From the NCBI RefSeq assembly GCF_001575205.1, contig NZ_LSRE01000010.1:124001-188000 (forward strand): DNA of 64,000 nucleotides, given 5' to 3'. Both the position numbers and the translations under genes were made by a program. The DNA comes from Tsukamurella pseudospumae (GTDB lineage Bacteria; Actinomycetota; Actinomycetes; Mycobacteriales; Mycobacteriaceae). The notes beneath the pieces were generated by a model. The model was not told the origin of the DNA. It saw only the letters and a program-made list of their open reading frames with translations, and did not search any database. Below are positions 13,920 to 22,230 of this stretch, piece by piece (within the stretch, counting starts at the first letter, position 1; each line of letters opens with the position of its first letter).

Positions 13920-14660
13920 TCAGATGATCACGACGTCCAGCAGGCCGTCGAGCACCGCCCGATCGCCCTGCAGGTCGACGGTGCCCGGCTCGGTCCGGCG
14001 CCACAGCACCAGATCCAGGTCCGACGCGGTGCCGCGGAGCGTGACATCGCCGGGAGCGGGCTCGTCGAGCACGTCCACACCGTCGGCGCGCAGGCGCAGC
14101 GTCCACCTGTCGCGGGTGTCCGTCGCCTCGATCGCGAGCACCCGCCCGGCGAGCTCCGCCGGCAGCCCCTTCTTCCCGACGATGAGCGGGATCTGCATCT
14201 GCGTCAGCTCCGTGATGCCGTCGGCGGCCGTCCACGCCGGGAGCGGCTCGGCGCCGTCGGGCAGGGAGTTCTGCAGGTCCCATCGATGGATGGACACCTC
14301 CTGCGTCATCCGGCGCATCCAGAACGACGCGGTGGTGCGGCCGATGAAGGCCCGGGCGGGAGCGTCGGGCTCGTGCCGGCGCAGTTCGTCGAGCAGCGCG
14401 GCGTTGACGCCGGCGTACCACTGCAGGACGGCGTCGCCGTCGGGCACGTCCGAGACGTCCGGGACGAACCGCTCCTTCGATTCCGGGCCCGCCTGGAGGA
14501 ACTGCGTGGCCCAGCGGTGCGCGCCGCCCGTGTGGACGATCCCGTCGCGCACCGTCCACCCGGGGCAGCTGGGAACGGGCAGCGCGAGGTGGCCGGGATC
14601 GATCGCCGTGATCCGGGCACCGTCGGCCGCAATGGAGTCGAGCCAGAGCTGAGAGGTCAT
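13920..14660 (-). CDS. Mycothiol-dependent maleylpyruvate isomerase family protein (first copy)
   Basis: A 246-residue DinB-fold protein of the MDMPI family. The motif CPGWTVRDGIVHTGG near residue 32 and MTQEVSIHRWDLQN near 118 contain the histidines that bind zinc in this family. The C-terminal SCP2-like half ends DRAVLDGLLDVV. Characterised members use mycothiol as thiol cofactor; the substrate here is unknown. The ATG has GAGGG upstream. It lies 17 nt after the SpoU methyltransferase gene, likely in the same transcript, and a paralogue lies on the other side of that gene. Confidence 0.85.
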   Translation of the reverse strand: MTSQLWLDSIAADGARITAIDPGHLALPVPSCPGWTVRDGIVHTGGAHRWATQFLQAGPESKERFVPDVSDVPDGDAVLQWYAGVNAALLDELRRHEPDAPARAFIGRTTASFWMRRMTQEVSIHRWDLQNSLPDGAEPLPAWTAADGITELTQMQIPLIVGKKGLPAELAGRVLAIEATDTRDRWTLRLRADGVDVLDEPAPGDVTLRGTASDLDLVLWRRTEPGTVDLQGDRAVLDGLLDVVII

Positions 14661-14677
14661 CCCTCGACCTTACGAAC

Positions 14678-15193
14678 TCAGGCCAGTCCCGCGAGGCGAT
14701 ACAGCACGAGCGATCCGGCCACTGCGACGTTGAGACTCGCACCCCGCCCGATCATGGGGATCTCGACGGCCTCGTCGAGCAGGTGGAGGGTGTCGCTGGG
14801 GATTCCGGAGAACTCGTGGCCCAGCACGACGACGGTGCGCCCCCGCGCGGCCCGCAGGTCGCCGAGACGGGTCGCGCCCTCGGCGAGCTCCACGCCGATG
14901 ATGTGGGACCCGCGCTCGCGCTGCTTGAGAAGCCAGTTCTGCGGATTGCCGACGCGGTGGACACAACTGGGCCCGGGCAGCGTGTTGCCCTTGCGCAGAG
15001 CGTTTTTCACCCAGTCGTGCGAGGGCACAGCCATGCATGCGCCGACGGCGTCGCACGTCCGCAGTAAGGTCCCGAGGTTCGCGCGGTGCTGCGCCCAGAG
15101 CGGGGCGACGATGAGGTGATCCCAACAGGAGTGGCCTTGACGACGCCGTGCGCCGCGCAGTTCGGAGCGGGACTTCACCCGCAGCTCGGCCAT
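14678..15193 (-). CDS. SpoU/TrmH-family RNA 2'-O-methyltransferase
   Basis: A 171-residue knotted SPOUT methyltransferase that would use S-adenosylmethionine to methylate a ribose in tRNA or rRNA. All three SpoU motifs are visible: HRANLGTLLRTCDAVGA, VVLGHEFSGIP and IPMIGRGASLNVAVAGS. It is short, with no extra RNA-binding domain. Exact tRNA or rRNA target is unknown. The ATG at 15193 has no clear ribosome binding site. Confidence 0.88.
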   Translation of the reverse strand: MAELRVKSRSELRGARRRQGHSCWDHLIVAPLWAQHRANLGTLLRTCDAVGACMAVPSHDWVKNALRKGNTLPGPSCVHRVGNPQNWLLKQRERGSHIIGVELAEGATRLGDLRAARGRTVVVLGHEFSGIPSDTLHLLDEAVEIPMIGRGASLNVAVAGSLVLYRLAGLA

Positions 15194-15243
15194 CAGACGG
15201 TGTGAGGCGTGGCGCCCCTTCCATGATTCGTCATCCGACCAGG

Positions 15244-15993
15244 TTACGTGACCTGCACCGCGTCCAGCAATGCCGGGACGAGGGCGCGGTCACCGAAGGT
15301 CTCGAGGTCGGCCACCGGGACGCGACGCCAGAGCGCGAGGTACAGGTCCGACGTCGTACCCCGGAGCGCAGCGTCACCTTTCGCGTGTCCGCGCTCCAGG
15401 GCGAGCGACTCCCTTCCCAGGGTCACAGTCCACTCCGCATCCTCCCGGTCGGTGCCGTGCACGTGGACGGTCCGCCCGACGAGCGCGTCCGGCAGCCCCG
15501 GGCCGCGGGCGAGGAACCGCCCCGCGAAGACCTGCGCCCACTCCTCGATCCCGTCGCCCGCGAGTACGGAGTCGACGGCGAGTGCCGCGTTCCAGGAGTT
15601 CTCGAGATCCCAGCGGTGCACCGCGGTCTCGTGCGCCTGACGGCGCATCCAGAACCCCGCGGTGGCGCGACCGGTGAAGGCGCGCGCAGGTGCGTCCGGG
15701 GCGTGCCTGCGCAGCTCCGCCAGGAGGTGGTCGAGACGGTCGCGGTACCAGGCGGTCACAGCGCCCCCAGCAGGCGCGTCGTCCTCGAACGGGGCGAACC
15801 GGTTCGTCGAGTCGGGTCCCTCGGTGAGGAAGGTCGCAGCCCACCGGTGCACCCCTCCGAGGTGCACGATGAGGTCGTGCACGGTCCACCCGGGGCAGGT
15901 GGGGACGTCGAGGGCGAGCCGGTCCGGCGGAGTGGCGGCGATGACGCCACCGTCCCGCTCCACTGCCGCCAGCCAGTCGTTCGGGGCCGTCAT
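15244..15993 (-). CDS. Mycothiol-dependent maleylpyruvate isomerase family protein (second copy)
   Basis: A 249-residue paralogue of the protein at 13920-14660. It shares CPGWTVHDLIVHLGGVHRW, DAPARAFTGR and QAHETAVHRWDLEN. The zinc-binding histidines appear intact. It is chosen to start at ATG 15993 (MTAPNDWLAAV). The longer frame to 16047 would overlap the divergent gene. The arrangement of two copies around a SpoU gene suggests a local duplication with the methyltransferase caught between. Confidence 0.85.
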   Translation of the reverse strand: MTAPNDWLAAVERDGGVIAATPPDRLALDVPTCPGWTVHDLIVHLGGVHRWAATFLTEGPDSTNRFAPFEDDAPAGGAVTAWYRDRLDHLLAELRRHAPDAPARAFTGRATAGFWMRRQAHETAVHRWDLENSWNAALAVDSVLAGDGIEEWAQVFAGRFLARGPGLPDALVGRTVHVHGTDREDAEWTVTLGRESLALERGHAKGDAALRGTTSDLYLALWRRVPVADLETFGDRALVPALLDAVQVT

Positions 15994-16030
15994 GGCGGCG
16001 ACGATACCGCCCGCAGGGCATGCTGGTGCG

Positions 16031-16648
16031 GTGACCGAACTGCCCATGTTCCCGCTCGGCGCCGTGCTGCTGCCCGGCGAGGAGCTGCCGCTGCGCGTCT
16101 TCGAACCCCGCTACCGCCGGATGATCGAGCACTGCCTGGCCACCGACGGTCGGTTCGGCGTCGTCCTCATCGAACGCGGGAGCGAGGTCGGCGGCGGCGA
16201 TGTCCGCACGGACATCGGCACCGTCGCCGTCATCGACCGCTACGTCCGGAAGATGGGCGGCGAGTTCACCCTGGTCTGCCGCGGTACGGACCGTGTCCGG
16301 ATCGCGCGGTGGCTGCCCGACGATCCCTACCCGATCGCCGAGGCGGAACTCTGGCCGGACGAGGTGCAACCCGCGGTCGACCTGATCCCACTTCTCGCCA
16401 AGCGCGACGAGATCGAGCGGCTCGCAGCGAGACTCACCCGCGCGGACGGTGCGCGCCCCCGGCGCTGGCCGAAACTGAAGCTCCCCGAGAACCCCGTCGA
16501 GCGGAGTTACTACCTCGCCCGCGCGCTGCCGTTGGCCGATGCCGACCGACACCGCGCGCTCGCCGCGCCCGGCCCTGCCGACCGTGTCTACGCGCTCACC
16601 GAGGCGCTGGACGACGTGATCGCGTCCCTGCGTTTCCGCCTGCAGTAG
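16031..16648 (+). CDS. LON peptidase substrate-binding (LAN) domain protein
   Basis: A 205-residue protein made of the N-terminal domain of Lon without ATPase or protease. It begins TELPMFPLGAVLLPGEELPL, then RVFEPRYRRMIE, both hallmarks of the domain. Similar stand-alone proteins occur across actinobacteria with no settled function. The GTG start at 16031 leaves 37 bp to the divergent MDMPI gene. Its last 53 bp overlap the convergent tetR gene. Confidence 0.88.
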   Translation: MTELPMFPLGAVLLPGEELPLRVFEPRYRRMIEHCLATDGRFGVVLIERGSEVGGGDVRTDIGTVAVIDRYVRKMGGEFTLVCRGTDRVRIARWLPDDPYPIAEAELWPDEVQPAVDLIPLLAKRDEIERLAARLTRADGARPRRWPKLKLPENPVERSYYLARALPLADADRHRALAAPGPADRVYALTEALDDVIASLRFRLQ

Positions 16649-17219
16649 GACGCCGGCCGGTCGACACCAGTGCCTCGAGGTGCCCGATCACATCCTCGAG
16701 AGGCTCGACGGACCGCTCCACCCGACACAGGATGATCGCTCCCTCGATCGACGCGATCGCCATCGTCGCGAGGCTCGCCGCCGCCCGCGGCGCGTGTCCG
16801 TCGGCGACCATCGCGGCCGCGAGGACCTCGCGCCAGCGCTCCATGGTCCGCGCGGCCGCCTGCCGGAACCGGGCATCGTCCGGCGAGCCACCGACGGCGA
16901 CGGACACGATCGGACATCCGGCTCCGTAGTCCGACTCGCGCAGAACCCCTGTCCAGAAGGCGGCGAACCTGCGGAGGGCCTGCTCCGCACCGTCTCCGGA
17001 GGCTCCTTCGATGAGCGCGGTCATCGACTCTCCTGCGAGGTCGAGCGCGTCCCCGACGAGTTGCGCACGGCCTCCGGGGAAGTGGTGGTACACCGAACCG
17101 CGCGGCGCGCCGCTCCGCTGCAGGACCGCATCGACCGTCACTCCCGCGACCCCGCGCTCCCGGAGTAGTTCCACGGCACTGAGCAGCATGCGCTGCCGTG
17201 TGTCCCGTCCTGGTGCCAC
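16596..17219 (-). CDS. TetR-family regulator of the adjacent molybdoenzyme gene
   Basis: A 207-residue TetR protein. The N-terminal helix-turn-helix reads TVDAVLQRSGAPRGSVYHHF. The C-terminal half (TetR_C_11-like) includes YGAGCPIVSVAVG. It starts at GTG 17219 and is divergent from the molybdopterin oxidoreductase gene 55 bp away, with a palindrome in between, so it probably represses that gene and itself. The extreme C-terminus is arginine-rich and runs antisense to the LON-domain gene. Confidence 0.9.
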   Translation of the reverse strand: MAPGRDTRQRMLLSAVELLRERGVAGVTVDAVLQRSGAPRGSVYHHFPGGRAQLVGDALDLAGESMTALIEGASGDGAEQALRRFAAFWTGVLRESDYGAGCPIVSVAVGGSPDDARFRQAAARTMERWREVLAAAMVADGHAPRAAASLATMAIASIEGAIILCRVERSVEPLEDVIGHLEALVSTGRRPTAGGNAGTRSRRPAPR

Positions 17220-17238
17220 GATGCGCTCCCCCGGTCTC

Positions 17239-17270
17239 TTGCTATGGATTATGCCCTAGTCCATACTAGG
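17239..17270 (+). promoter_or_regulatory. Promoter and TetR operator of the molybdoenzyme operon
   Basis: TTGCTA (17239-17244) and CATACT (17262-17267) are 17 bp apart, and the ATG at 17274 would be at or next to the transcription start, giving a leaderless mRNA. CCTAGT-CCAT-ACTAGG (17255-17270), together with TATGGA/TCCATA arms at 17243-17265, forms overlapping inverted repeats across the -10 region. On the other strand CATAAT (17253-17248) could be the -10 of tetR. Confidence 0.65.
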
Positions 17271-17273
17271 CCC

Positions 17274-19763
17274 ATGACCGGCGAGACGCCCACCACCGAC
17301 TGGCAGAAGTCCGCGTGCATCCTCTGCGAATGCAACTGCGGCCTGGAGATCCAGGTCCAGCAGGGACGCCTGGCGAAGATCCGCGGCGACAAGGAGCACG
17401 CCACGTCACACGGATACACGTGCGAGAAGCCACTCCGTCTCGACCTCTATCAGAACGGCCGCGATCGACTGACGTCGCCGCTGCGCCGGCGGCCGGACGG
17501 GACGTACGAGGAGATCGACTGGGACACCGCGATCCGGGAGATCGCCGCGCGCCTGACCGCCGTGAAGGAGGCGCACGGCGGTGAGCGGATCCTGTACTAC
17601 TCCGGCGCCGGTCAGGGGAATCATCTGCCGGCCGCGTACGGCCAGTCGTTGCGGGCGGCGCTCGGCATGCGCTACTACTCCAACGCACTCGCACAGGAGA
17701 AGACCGGCGAGGCGTGGGTCGACGCACAGCTGTACGGCACGCACACGAAGGGCGACTTCGAGCACGCCGAGGTGGTGCTGTTCCTCGGCAAGAACCCGTG
17801 GCAGACGCATTCCTTCCCCCGCGCCCGGCCGGTCCTCAAGGAGATCGCCAAGGATCCGGCGCGAGCGATGATCGTGCTGGACCCGCGCCGGAGCGAGACC
17901 GCGGCGATGGCCGACTTCCACCTGCAGGTCCTTCCCGGTACCGACGCCTGGTGCCTCGCTGCCATGCTCGGCGTCCTGGTCGAGGAGGACCTCCTCGACC
18001 AGCAGTTCGTGGCGGCACACACCGACGGGGCCGACGAGGTCCTCGACGCCCTCCGAAGGGTTCCGATCAGCACCTATGCCGCGACCTGCGGCGTCGACGA
18101 GGACCTCATCCGCGCAGCGACGCGGCGCTTCGCGACCGCCTCCAGCGCGACGACGTACGAGGACCTGGGTGTGCAGCAGGCTCCGAACAGCACGCTCGTC
18201 TCGTATCTCAACAAGCTGCTGTGGATCCTGACCGGGAACTTCGGCCGGCCGGGCACCATGTACTTGCACTCGTGGTTCTCCTCCCCCGTCGCGGCTCCGG
18301 GCGGCGACCCTCGACGCCCGCGTCGCGCACCGTCGAGCCCGTTGCAGAAGAAGGCACGCAGGACCTTCGTGAGCACCGTCGCCCTTGGGGCCGAGGGCAT
18401 CTCCCGCGCGGTGCCGATCGCAGCGGCGGCACCACTCCCGGGCGGCCTGGTCAACGGCGCAGCGCACGCACTACTCACTCGGATGGCGCCGATGCTCAGC
18501 GCGGGGCTCGCCGCGGAGCAGCAGCCGAAGACCGAGCGGCACACACCGGTCACCGGCGCGCGAGTGATCGCCGGCCTCGTTCCGTGCAATTCGATCGCCG
18601 ACGAGATCCTCACCGACCATCCGGATCGGCTGCGCGCCCTCTGGATCGACAGCTCGAACCCCGCCCACTCCCTCCCGGAGTCCCGGCGGTTCATCGAGGC
18701 GATGCACGCGTGCGAGCTGACGGTCGTGGTCGACGTCGCGATGACGGAGACCGCCCGCGAGGCGGACTACGTCCTACCCGCATCCAGCCAGTTCGAGAAG
18801 TGGGAGTGCACCTTCTTCACGATGGAGTTCCCCCGCAACGCCTTCCAGCTGCGCGCCCCGCTCCTGGATCCCCGCCCCGGCACACTGCCCGAGCCGGAGA
18901 TCTACGCACGCCTCCTCCGCGAGCTCGGCGCCGTGGACGAGGCGCTGCTGCAGCGGCTCCGGGGAGCACTCACCGCCGGCACCGACGCCTTCGCGCTCGC
19001 GCTCTTCTCCGCGGCGGCCGCGGATCCGTCGCTGCTGCGGCTCATCGGGTACGTCCTGTACGAGACGCTCGGTCCCGCACTGCCCGACGGTGCGCGCGGG
19101 GCCGCGATCCTCTGGGGCGCGGCGCACCTGTGCGCGCTCTCGCACCCCGCTGCGGTGGCGCGCGCCGGATTCACCGGCACCGGGATGCGCCCCGGCCAGC
19201 AACTCTTCGACGCGATCCTGCGCGAACGCTCGGGCGTGACGTTCACGGTCGACGAGTGGGACCACGCATGGGACTACGTGCTGCGCAACGACAACCGCTT
19301 CACGGTGGCGATCCCGGAACTACTGCCGCTGATCGACGGGCTGCGCGAGGCCCCCTCGTCGTGGACGACGCCCGAGTTCCCCTACGTCCTCATGGCGGGC
19401 GAGCGGCGCGCCTTCACGGCGAACACCATCATCCGCGATCCCGGCTGGCGTCGCCGCGACGCGGGCGGCGCGCTCCGGATCAGCGCCGAAGACGCGGACC
19501 GTCTGGGCCTGGAACCCGATTCGCGGGTGCGGATCACCACGGAGGCGGGCTCTCTGGAGTCGTCGATCGAGATCAGCGAGATGATGAGAGCGGGCCACGT
19601 CTCCCTGCCCAACGGGCTCGGGCTCGACTACCCGGCCGAGGACGGCCTCTCCCGGCCCGGTATCGCCCCGAACGAGCTGACGAGCGCGAAACATCGCGAC
19701 TGGTTCGCCGGGACGCCGTGGCACAAGTACGTGCCCGCCCGCATCGAGCCGGTAACGGCGTGA
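17274..19763 (+). CDS. Molybdopterin (bis-MGD) oxidoreductase with [4Fe-4S] cluster
   Basis: An 829-residue member of the DMSO-reductase/formate-dehydrogenase superfamily. The N-terminal cluster motif is C15-x2-C18-x3-C22-x27-C50 (ACILCECNCG, GYTCEKP). The molybdopterin domains follow (FLGKNPWQTHS, MIVLDPRRSETAAMADFHL), and the C-terminal MGD-binding domain includes VSLPNGLGLDYP. No Tat signal is seen, so it is cytoplasmic. Substrate is unknown. The stop overlaps the CBS gene by GTGA. No electron-transfer subunit is encoded nearby, which suggests a soluble partner elsewhere. Confidence 0.88.
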   Translation: MTGETPTTDWQKSACILCECNCGLEIQVQQGRLAKIRGDKEHATSHGYTCEKPLRLDLYQNGRDRLTSPLRRRPDGTYEEIDWDTAIREIAARLTAVKEAHGGERILYYSGAGQGNHLPAAYGQSLRAALGMRYYSNALAQEKTGEAWVDAQLYGTHTKGDFEHAEVVLFLGKNPWQTHSFPRARPVLKEIAKDPARAMIVLDPRRSETAAMADFHLQVLPGTDAWCLAAMLGVLVEEDLLDQQFVAAHTDGADEVLDALRRVPISTYAATCGVDEDLIRAATRRFATASSATTYEDLGVQQAPNSTLVSYLNKLLWILTGNFGRPGTMYLHSWFSSPVAAPGGDPRRPRRAPSSPLQKKARRTFVSTVALGAEGISRAVPIAAAAPLPGGLVNGAAHALLTRMAPMLSAGLAAEQQPKTERHTPVTGARVIAGLVPCNSIADEILTDHPDRLRALWIDSSNPAHSLPESRRFIEAMHACELTVVVDVAMTETAREADYVLPASSQFEKWECTFFTMEFPRNAFQLRAPLLDPRPGTLPEPEIYARLLRELGAVDEALLQRLRGALTAGTDAFALALFSAAAADPSLLRLIGYVLYETLGPALPDGARGAAILWGAAHLCALSHPAAVARAGFTGTGMRPGQQLFDAILRERSGVTFTVDEWDHAWDYVLRNDNRFTVAIPELLPLIDGLREAPSSWTTPEFPYVLMAGERRAFTANTIIRDPGWRRRDAGGALRISAEDADRLGLEPDSRVRITTEAGSLESSIEISEMMRAGHVSLPNGLGLDYPAEDGLSRPGIAPNELTSAKHRDWFAGTPWHKYVPARIEPVTA

Positions 19764-20176
19764 GCGCGGCGGCGCCGACCGTCGCGGAGGTGATGCTGCG
19801 CCGCCCGACGCGCCACACGGCCGATATCACGGTGGGTGCCGCGCGCGCCGCGCTCGAAGAGAGCCCGAAGTTCCACCTCCTGTTGCTCGTCCACGACGGC
19901 GTCCTGGTCGGGACGCTCGACGACGGAGATCTCGCCGCCCACGCGGACGAGGCCTCCCCCGCCCGCGATCTCGCCTCGCGAGACGGGCGCACCGTCGGCC
20001 CGGCCGCCCCGGCGGACCCGGTGCGACAGGACATGCGCACCACAGGGATCCGCCGTCTCGCCGTGGTCGACGAGGGCATGCGCCTCCTCGGCCTCCTCTG
20101 CCTCACGGCGAGCGGGTCCGGGTTCTGCACCGACGACGGCGTCGACGAGATACGCCGCGCCCGCCGCTCCGACTAG
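19760..20176 (+). CDS. CBS-domain protein coupled to the molybdoenzyme
   Basis: A 138-residue protein with a pair of CBS motifs (VAEVMLRRPTRHTADITVGA; MRTTGIRRLAVVDEGMRLLG), a fold that usually senses adenine nucleotides. It starts at GTG 19760 inside the stop region of the molybdopterin oxidoreductase gene, so translation is coupled and a regulatory role on that enzyme is plausible. Its end overlaps the convergent lipoprotein gene by 4 bp. Confidence 0.83.
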   Translation: MSAAAPTVAEVMLRRPTRHTADITVGAARAALEESPKFHLLLLVHDGVLVGTLDDGDLAAHADEASPARDLASRDGRTVGPAAPADPVRQDMRTTGIRRLAVVDEGMRLLGLLCLTASGSGFCTDDGVDEIRRARRSD

Positions 20177-21129
20177 GTGGACATGAATCGCTGCATGTCG
20201 GCGAGGACCCGGTCGGCGGCAACGGTGGAGGCGTTCAGGAACCAGGGATCGACGTCGACCCGGAAGGCGCGTCCCTCGGCGACGGCGGGCAGCTTCTTCC
20301 ACAGCGGGGCCTCGGTGAAATCGCCGGAGTTGCCGGGGAACGAGTAGAACACCCAGTCCGCGTCCAGCAGTCCCACCTGCTCCAGCGAGAGGGTGCGACT
20401 CGCCGCCTCGTCGAACTGTTGCGCCGCCGGCCGGGTCAGGCCCGCATCGGTGCCCACGATGCTCGCGAGCGCACGCGTCCCGAAGTACAGGTACTGATCC
20501 CCCTTGCCCCGGACCAGCGAGAAGGTCCCCGGGGTGCCGCGGCGCGCGCCCCACGCGCGGGCACGGCCCTCGTAGTCGGCGAGCAGCCTCTCGCCGTCCG
20601 CCGCCTTCCCGAACGCCTCCGCGACGATCTTCAGGTCCGCTTTGAACTGCTCCGACCCGCCGTTCGTCTGAACGGTCCGGGCGATCCCGGTGAGCTTCTC
20701 CGTGAGCCCCTTGTCGGCCCGCTTGTTCGACAGGATGAGGTCGGGCTTCAGGCCCGCCACCTTCTCCAGGTCGGGACTCATGCGTTGTCCCACGACCTGG
20801 ATCGAGTCGAGGTCGTACCTGTCGCCGAACGCCTGCTTGATGTAGTCGGGGATGCCACGGCTGTCCGTAGCCTCGGACACTGCGACGGCCAGCCCGACCG
20901 GCACGATCCCGAGCGCCAGGCAGTGGTCGAGGTGCCCGGTGGACAGCGCGACCACACGCGACGGACCGCCGCCCGCGTCCGCGCTCCGGCTCCCGGCACT
21001 GGGGGCCGACGGTGCCGTCGACGTTCCGCACGCGGCGAGGAGGGCCGTCGCGCCGACCCCCGCCACTCCTCCGAAGAGGCTCCGCCGGGTGATTCCGACT
21101 CGTTCACGGGGACGTCCGACATGCACCAT
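20173..21129 (-). CDS. Iron-siderophore-type ABC substrate-binding lipoprotein
   Basis: A 318-residue exported lipoprotein. A Tat-like signal (ITRRSLFGGVAG) leads to lipobox LLAAC, followed by a type III periplasmic-binding fold (SRVVALSTGHLDHCLALGI, GLKPDLILSNK). Such proteins hand Fe(III)-siderophores to an ABC permease. No permease or ATPase is adjacent, so it is an orphan binding protein. An IdeR/DtxR-type box overlaps the promoter immediately upstream, strong support for iron repression. Confidence 0.88.
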   Translation of the reverse strand: MVHVGRPRERVGITRRSLFGGVAGVGATALLAACGTSTAPSAPSAGSRSADAGGGPSRVVALSTGHLDHCLALGIVPVGLAVAVSEATDSRGIPDYIKQAFGDRYDLDSIQVVGQRMSPDLEKVAGLKPDLILSNKRADKGLTEKLTGIARTVQTNGGSEQFKADLKIVAEAFGKAADGERLLADYEGRARAWGARRGTPGTFSLVRGKGDQYLYFGTRALASIVGTDAGLTRPAAQQFDEAASRTLSLEQVGLLDADWVFYSFPGNSGDFTEAPLWKKLPAVAEGRAFRVDVDPWFLNASTVAADRVLADMQRFMST

Positions 21130-21135
21130 GACTAC

Positions 21136-21157
21136 ATATTAGGGCACGCTAACCTAC
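21136..21157 (-). promoter_or_regulatory. IdeR/DtxR iron box with -10 element
   Basis: Reading toward the gene, GTAGGTTAGCGTGCCCTAA (21157-21139) matches 14 of 19 positions of the canonical TTAGGTTAGGCTAACCTAA. TAATAT (21141-21136) is a good -10 element 6 nt before the start codon, so the mRNA may be leaderless and the repressor would sit on the promoter core. Confidence 0.75.
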
Positions 21158-21186
21158 TTTCCTACCGAGCGGGCCTCCCTCTCGGC

Positions 21187-22230
21187 CTAGATTCCCCGCT
21201 CGTCCTCCACCATCGCCGTCAGGATCCGGCGCGCGCGCACGGCGGCCCGGTCCGCCTTGACGTTGACGTAGCGCCGCGGGATCGGGTCCTGGTCCAGGCA
21301 CCGCTGCATGGTCTCGAGAACGGGGACGTCCCGGTCGGCCATCGCGTGGAAGACCGCGATCAACTGCTCGCCGACGTCGGGTGGGACCGAGGCGCCCCGC
21401 CACGAGATCTGTAGGAAGACATGGGTGACTCCGGAGGACTGGGGTGTGAAACCGTGAGTCCGCACGAGCTCGAGTTCGGGACCGTTCGCGCCGATGATGG
21501 TGTAGGTCTGCTTGTGCAGGCCCGGCGTCACGAACGTGCCCGTCTCCGTCCGGCCGAACGACGCGGTGGCATCGCCGAGCCCGGTGACCGTGGCCTCCCA
21601 CGGAGCCAACGGCGCCTCGGGCAGTTCCCGCCGGTAGGAGACCGACACCTCGGAGACCTCGACGTCCTCGAGCGGCGGCAGCGCCTCGATGCCGGGCGGC
21701 ACCATCTCCGGGTGCATCGCGAAGACGTTGGAGAGGTCGAGGTAGTGCTCGTGCAGCAGTTGCAGGTTGGCGGCCACCTCGCGCCGTTCCCCGACGCTCG
21801 TCCAGCCGTCGCCGTGCAACCACGGTGTCGACGGTGGCGGCCGCAACCGTTCGCCGCCGGGCGTCCCCGCCCAGATCCAGACGAACGGTCCGCGCTCGAC
21901 GACCGGGAAGGCTCGCACCCGCGCGGACGGGGGCGGGTTGTCCTGAGACGGCACGCTCACCCAGCGTCCGGTCGCATCGTAGGTACAGCCGTGGTAGCCG
22001 CACACGACGAAGTCGTCCTCGCGGTGTCCCGCCGACAGCGGGTAGGGCCGATGCGCGCAGCGGTCCTCCAGCGCGGCGATCGCACCGTCGGAGAGGCGAT
22101 AGAGCACGACCGGTGTGTCGAGGACGCGCCGCACGGTGAATCCGTATCCAACCTCGGCAGTCGTGGCGACGACGTACCAGCAGTCCCTCGGATAGTCGAC
22201 TGCGGGATAGTTCCGAGCGGTGTCGTTCAT
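21187..22230 (-). CDS. VanA-type Rieske aromatic/alkyl oxygenase, alpha subunit
   Basis: A 347-residue Rieske non-heme iron oxygenase. The Rieske [2Fe-2S] motif is C58-x-H60-x16-C77-x2-H80 (CAHRPYPLS, CGYHGCTYD). The catalytic region reads HEHYLDLSNVFAMH; members I recall have DLxH in place of DLSN, so the first iron-binding histidine appears replaced by asparagine. VanA-like enzymes perform O-demethylation or hydroxylation and need a VanB-type reductase. None is separate here, but the gene is translationally coupled (ATGA) to a P450 carrying exactly such a reductase. Confidence 0.87.
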   Translation of the reverse strand: MNDTARNYPAVDYPRDCWYVVATTAEVGYGFTVRRVLDTPVVLYRLSDGAIAALEDRCAHRPYPLSAGHREDDFVVCGYHGCTYDATGRWVSVPSQDNPPPSARVRAFPVVERGPFVWIWAGTPGGERLRPPPSTPWLHGDGWTSVGERREVAANLQLLHEHYLDLSNVFAMHPEMVPPGIEALPPLEDVEVSEVSVSYRRELPEAPLAPWEATVTGLGDATASFGRTETGTFVTPGLHKQTYTIIGANGPELELVRTHGFTPQSSGVTHVFLQISWRGASVPPDVGEQLIAVFHAMADRDVPVLETMQRCLDQDPIPRRYVNVKADRAAVRARRILTAMVEDERGI

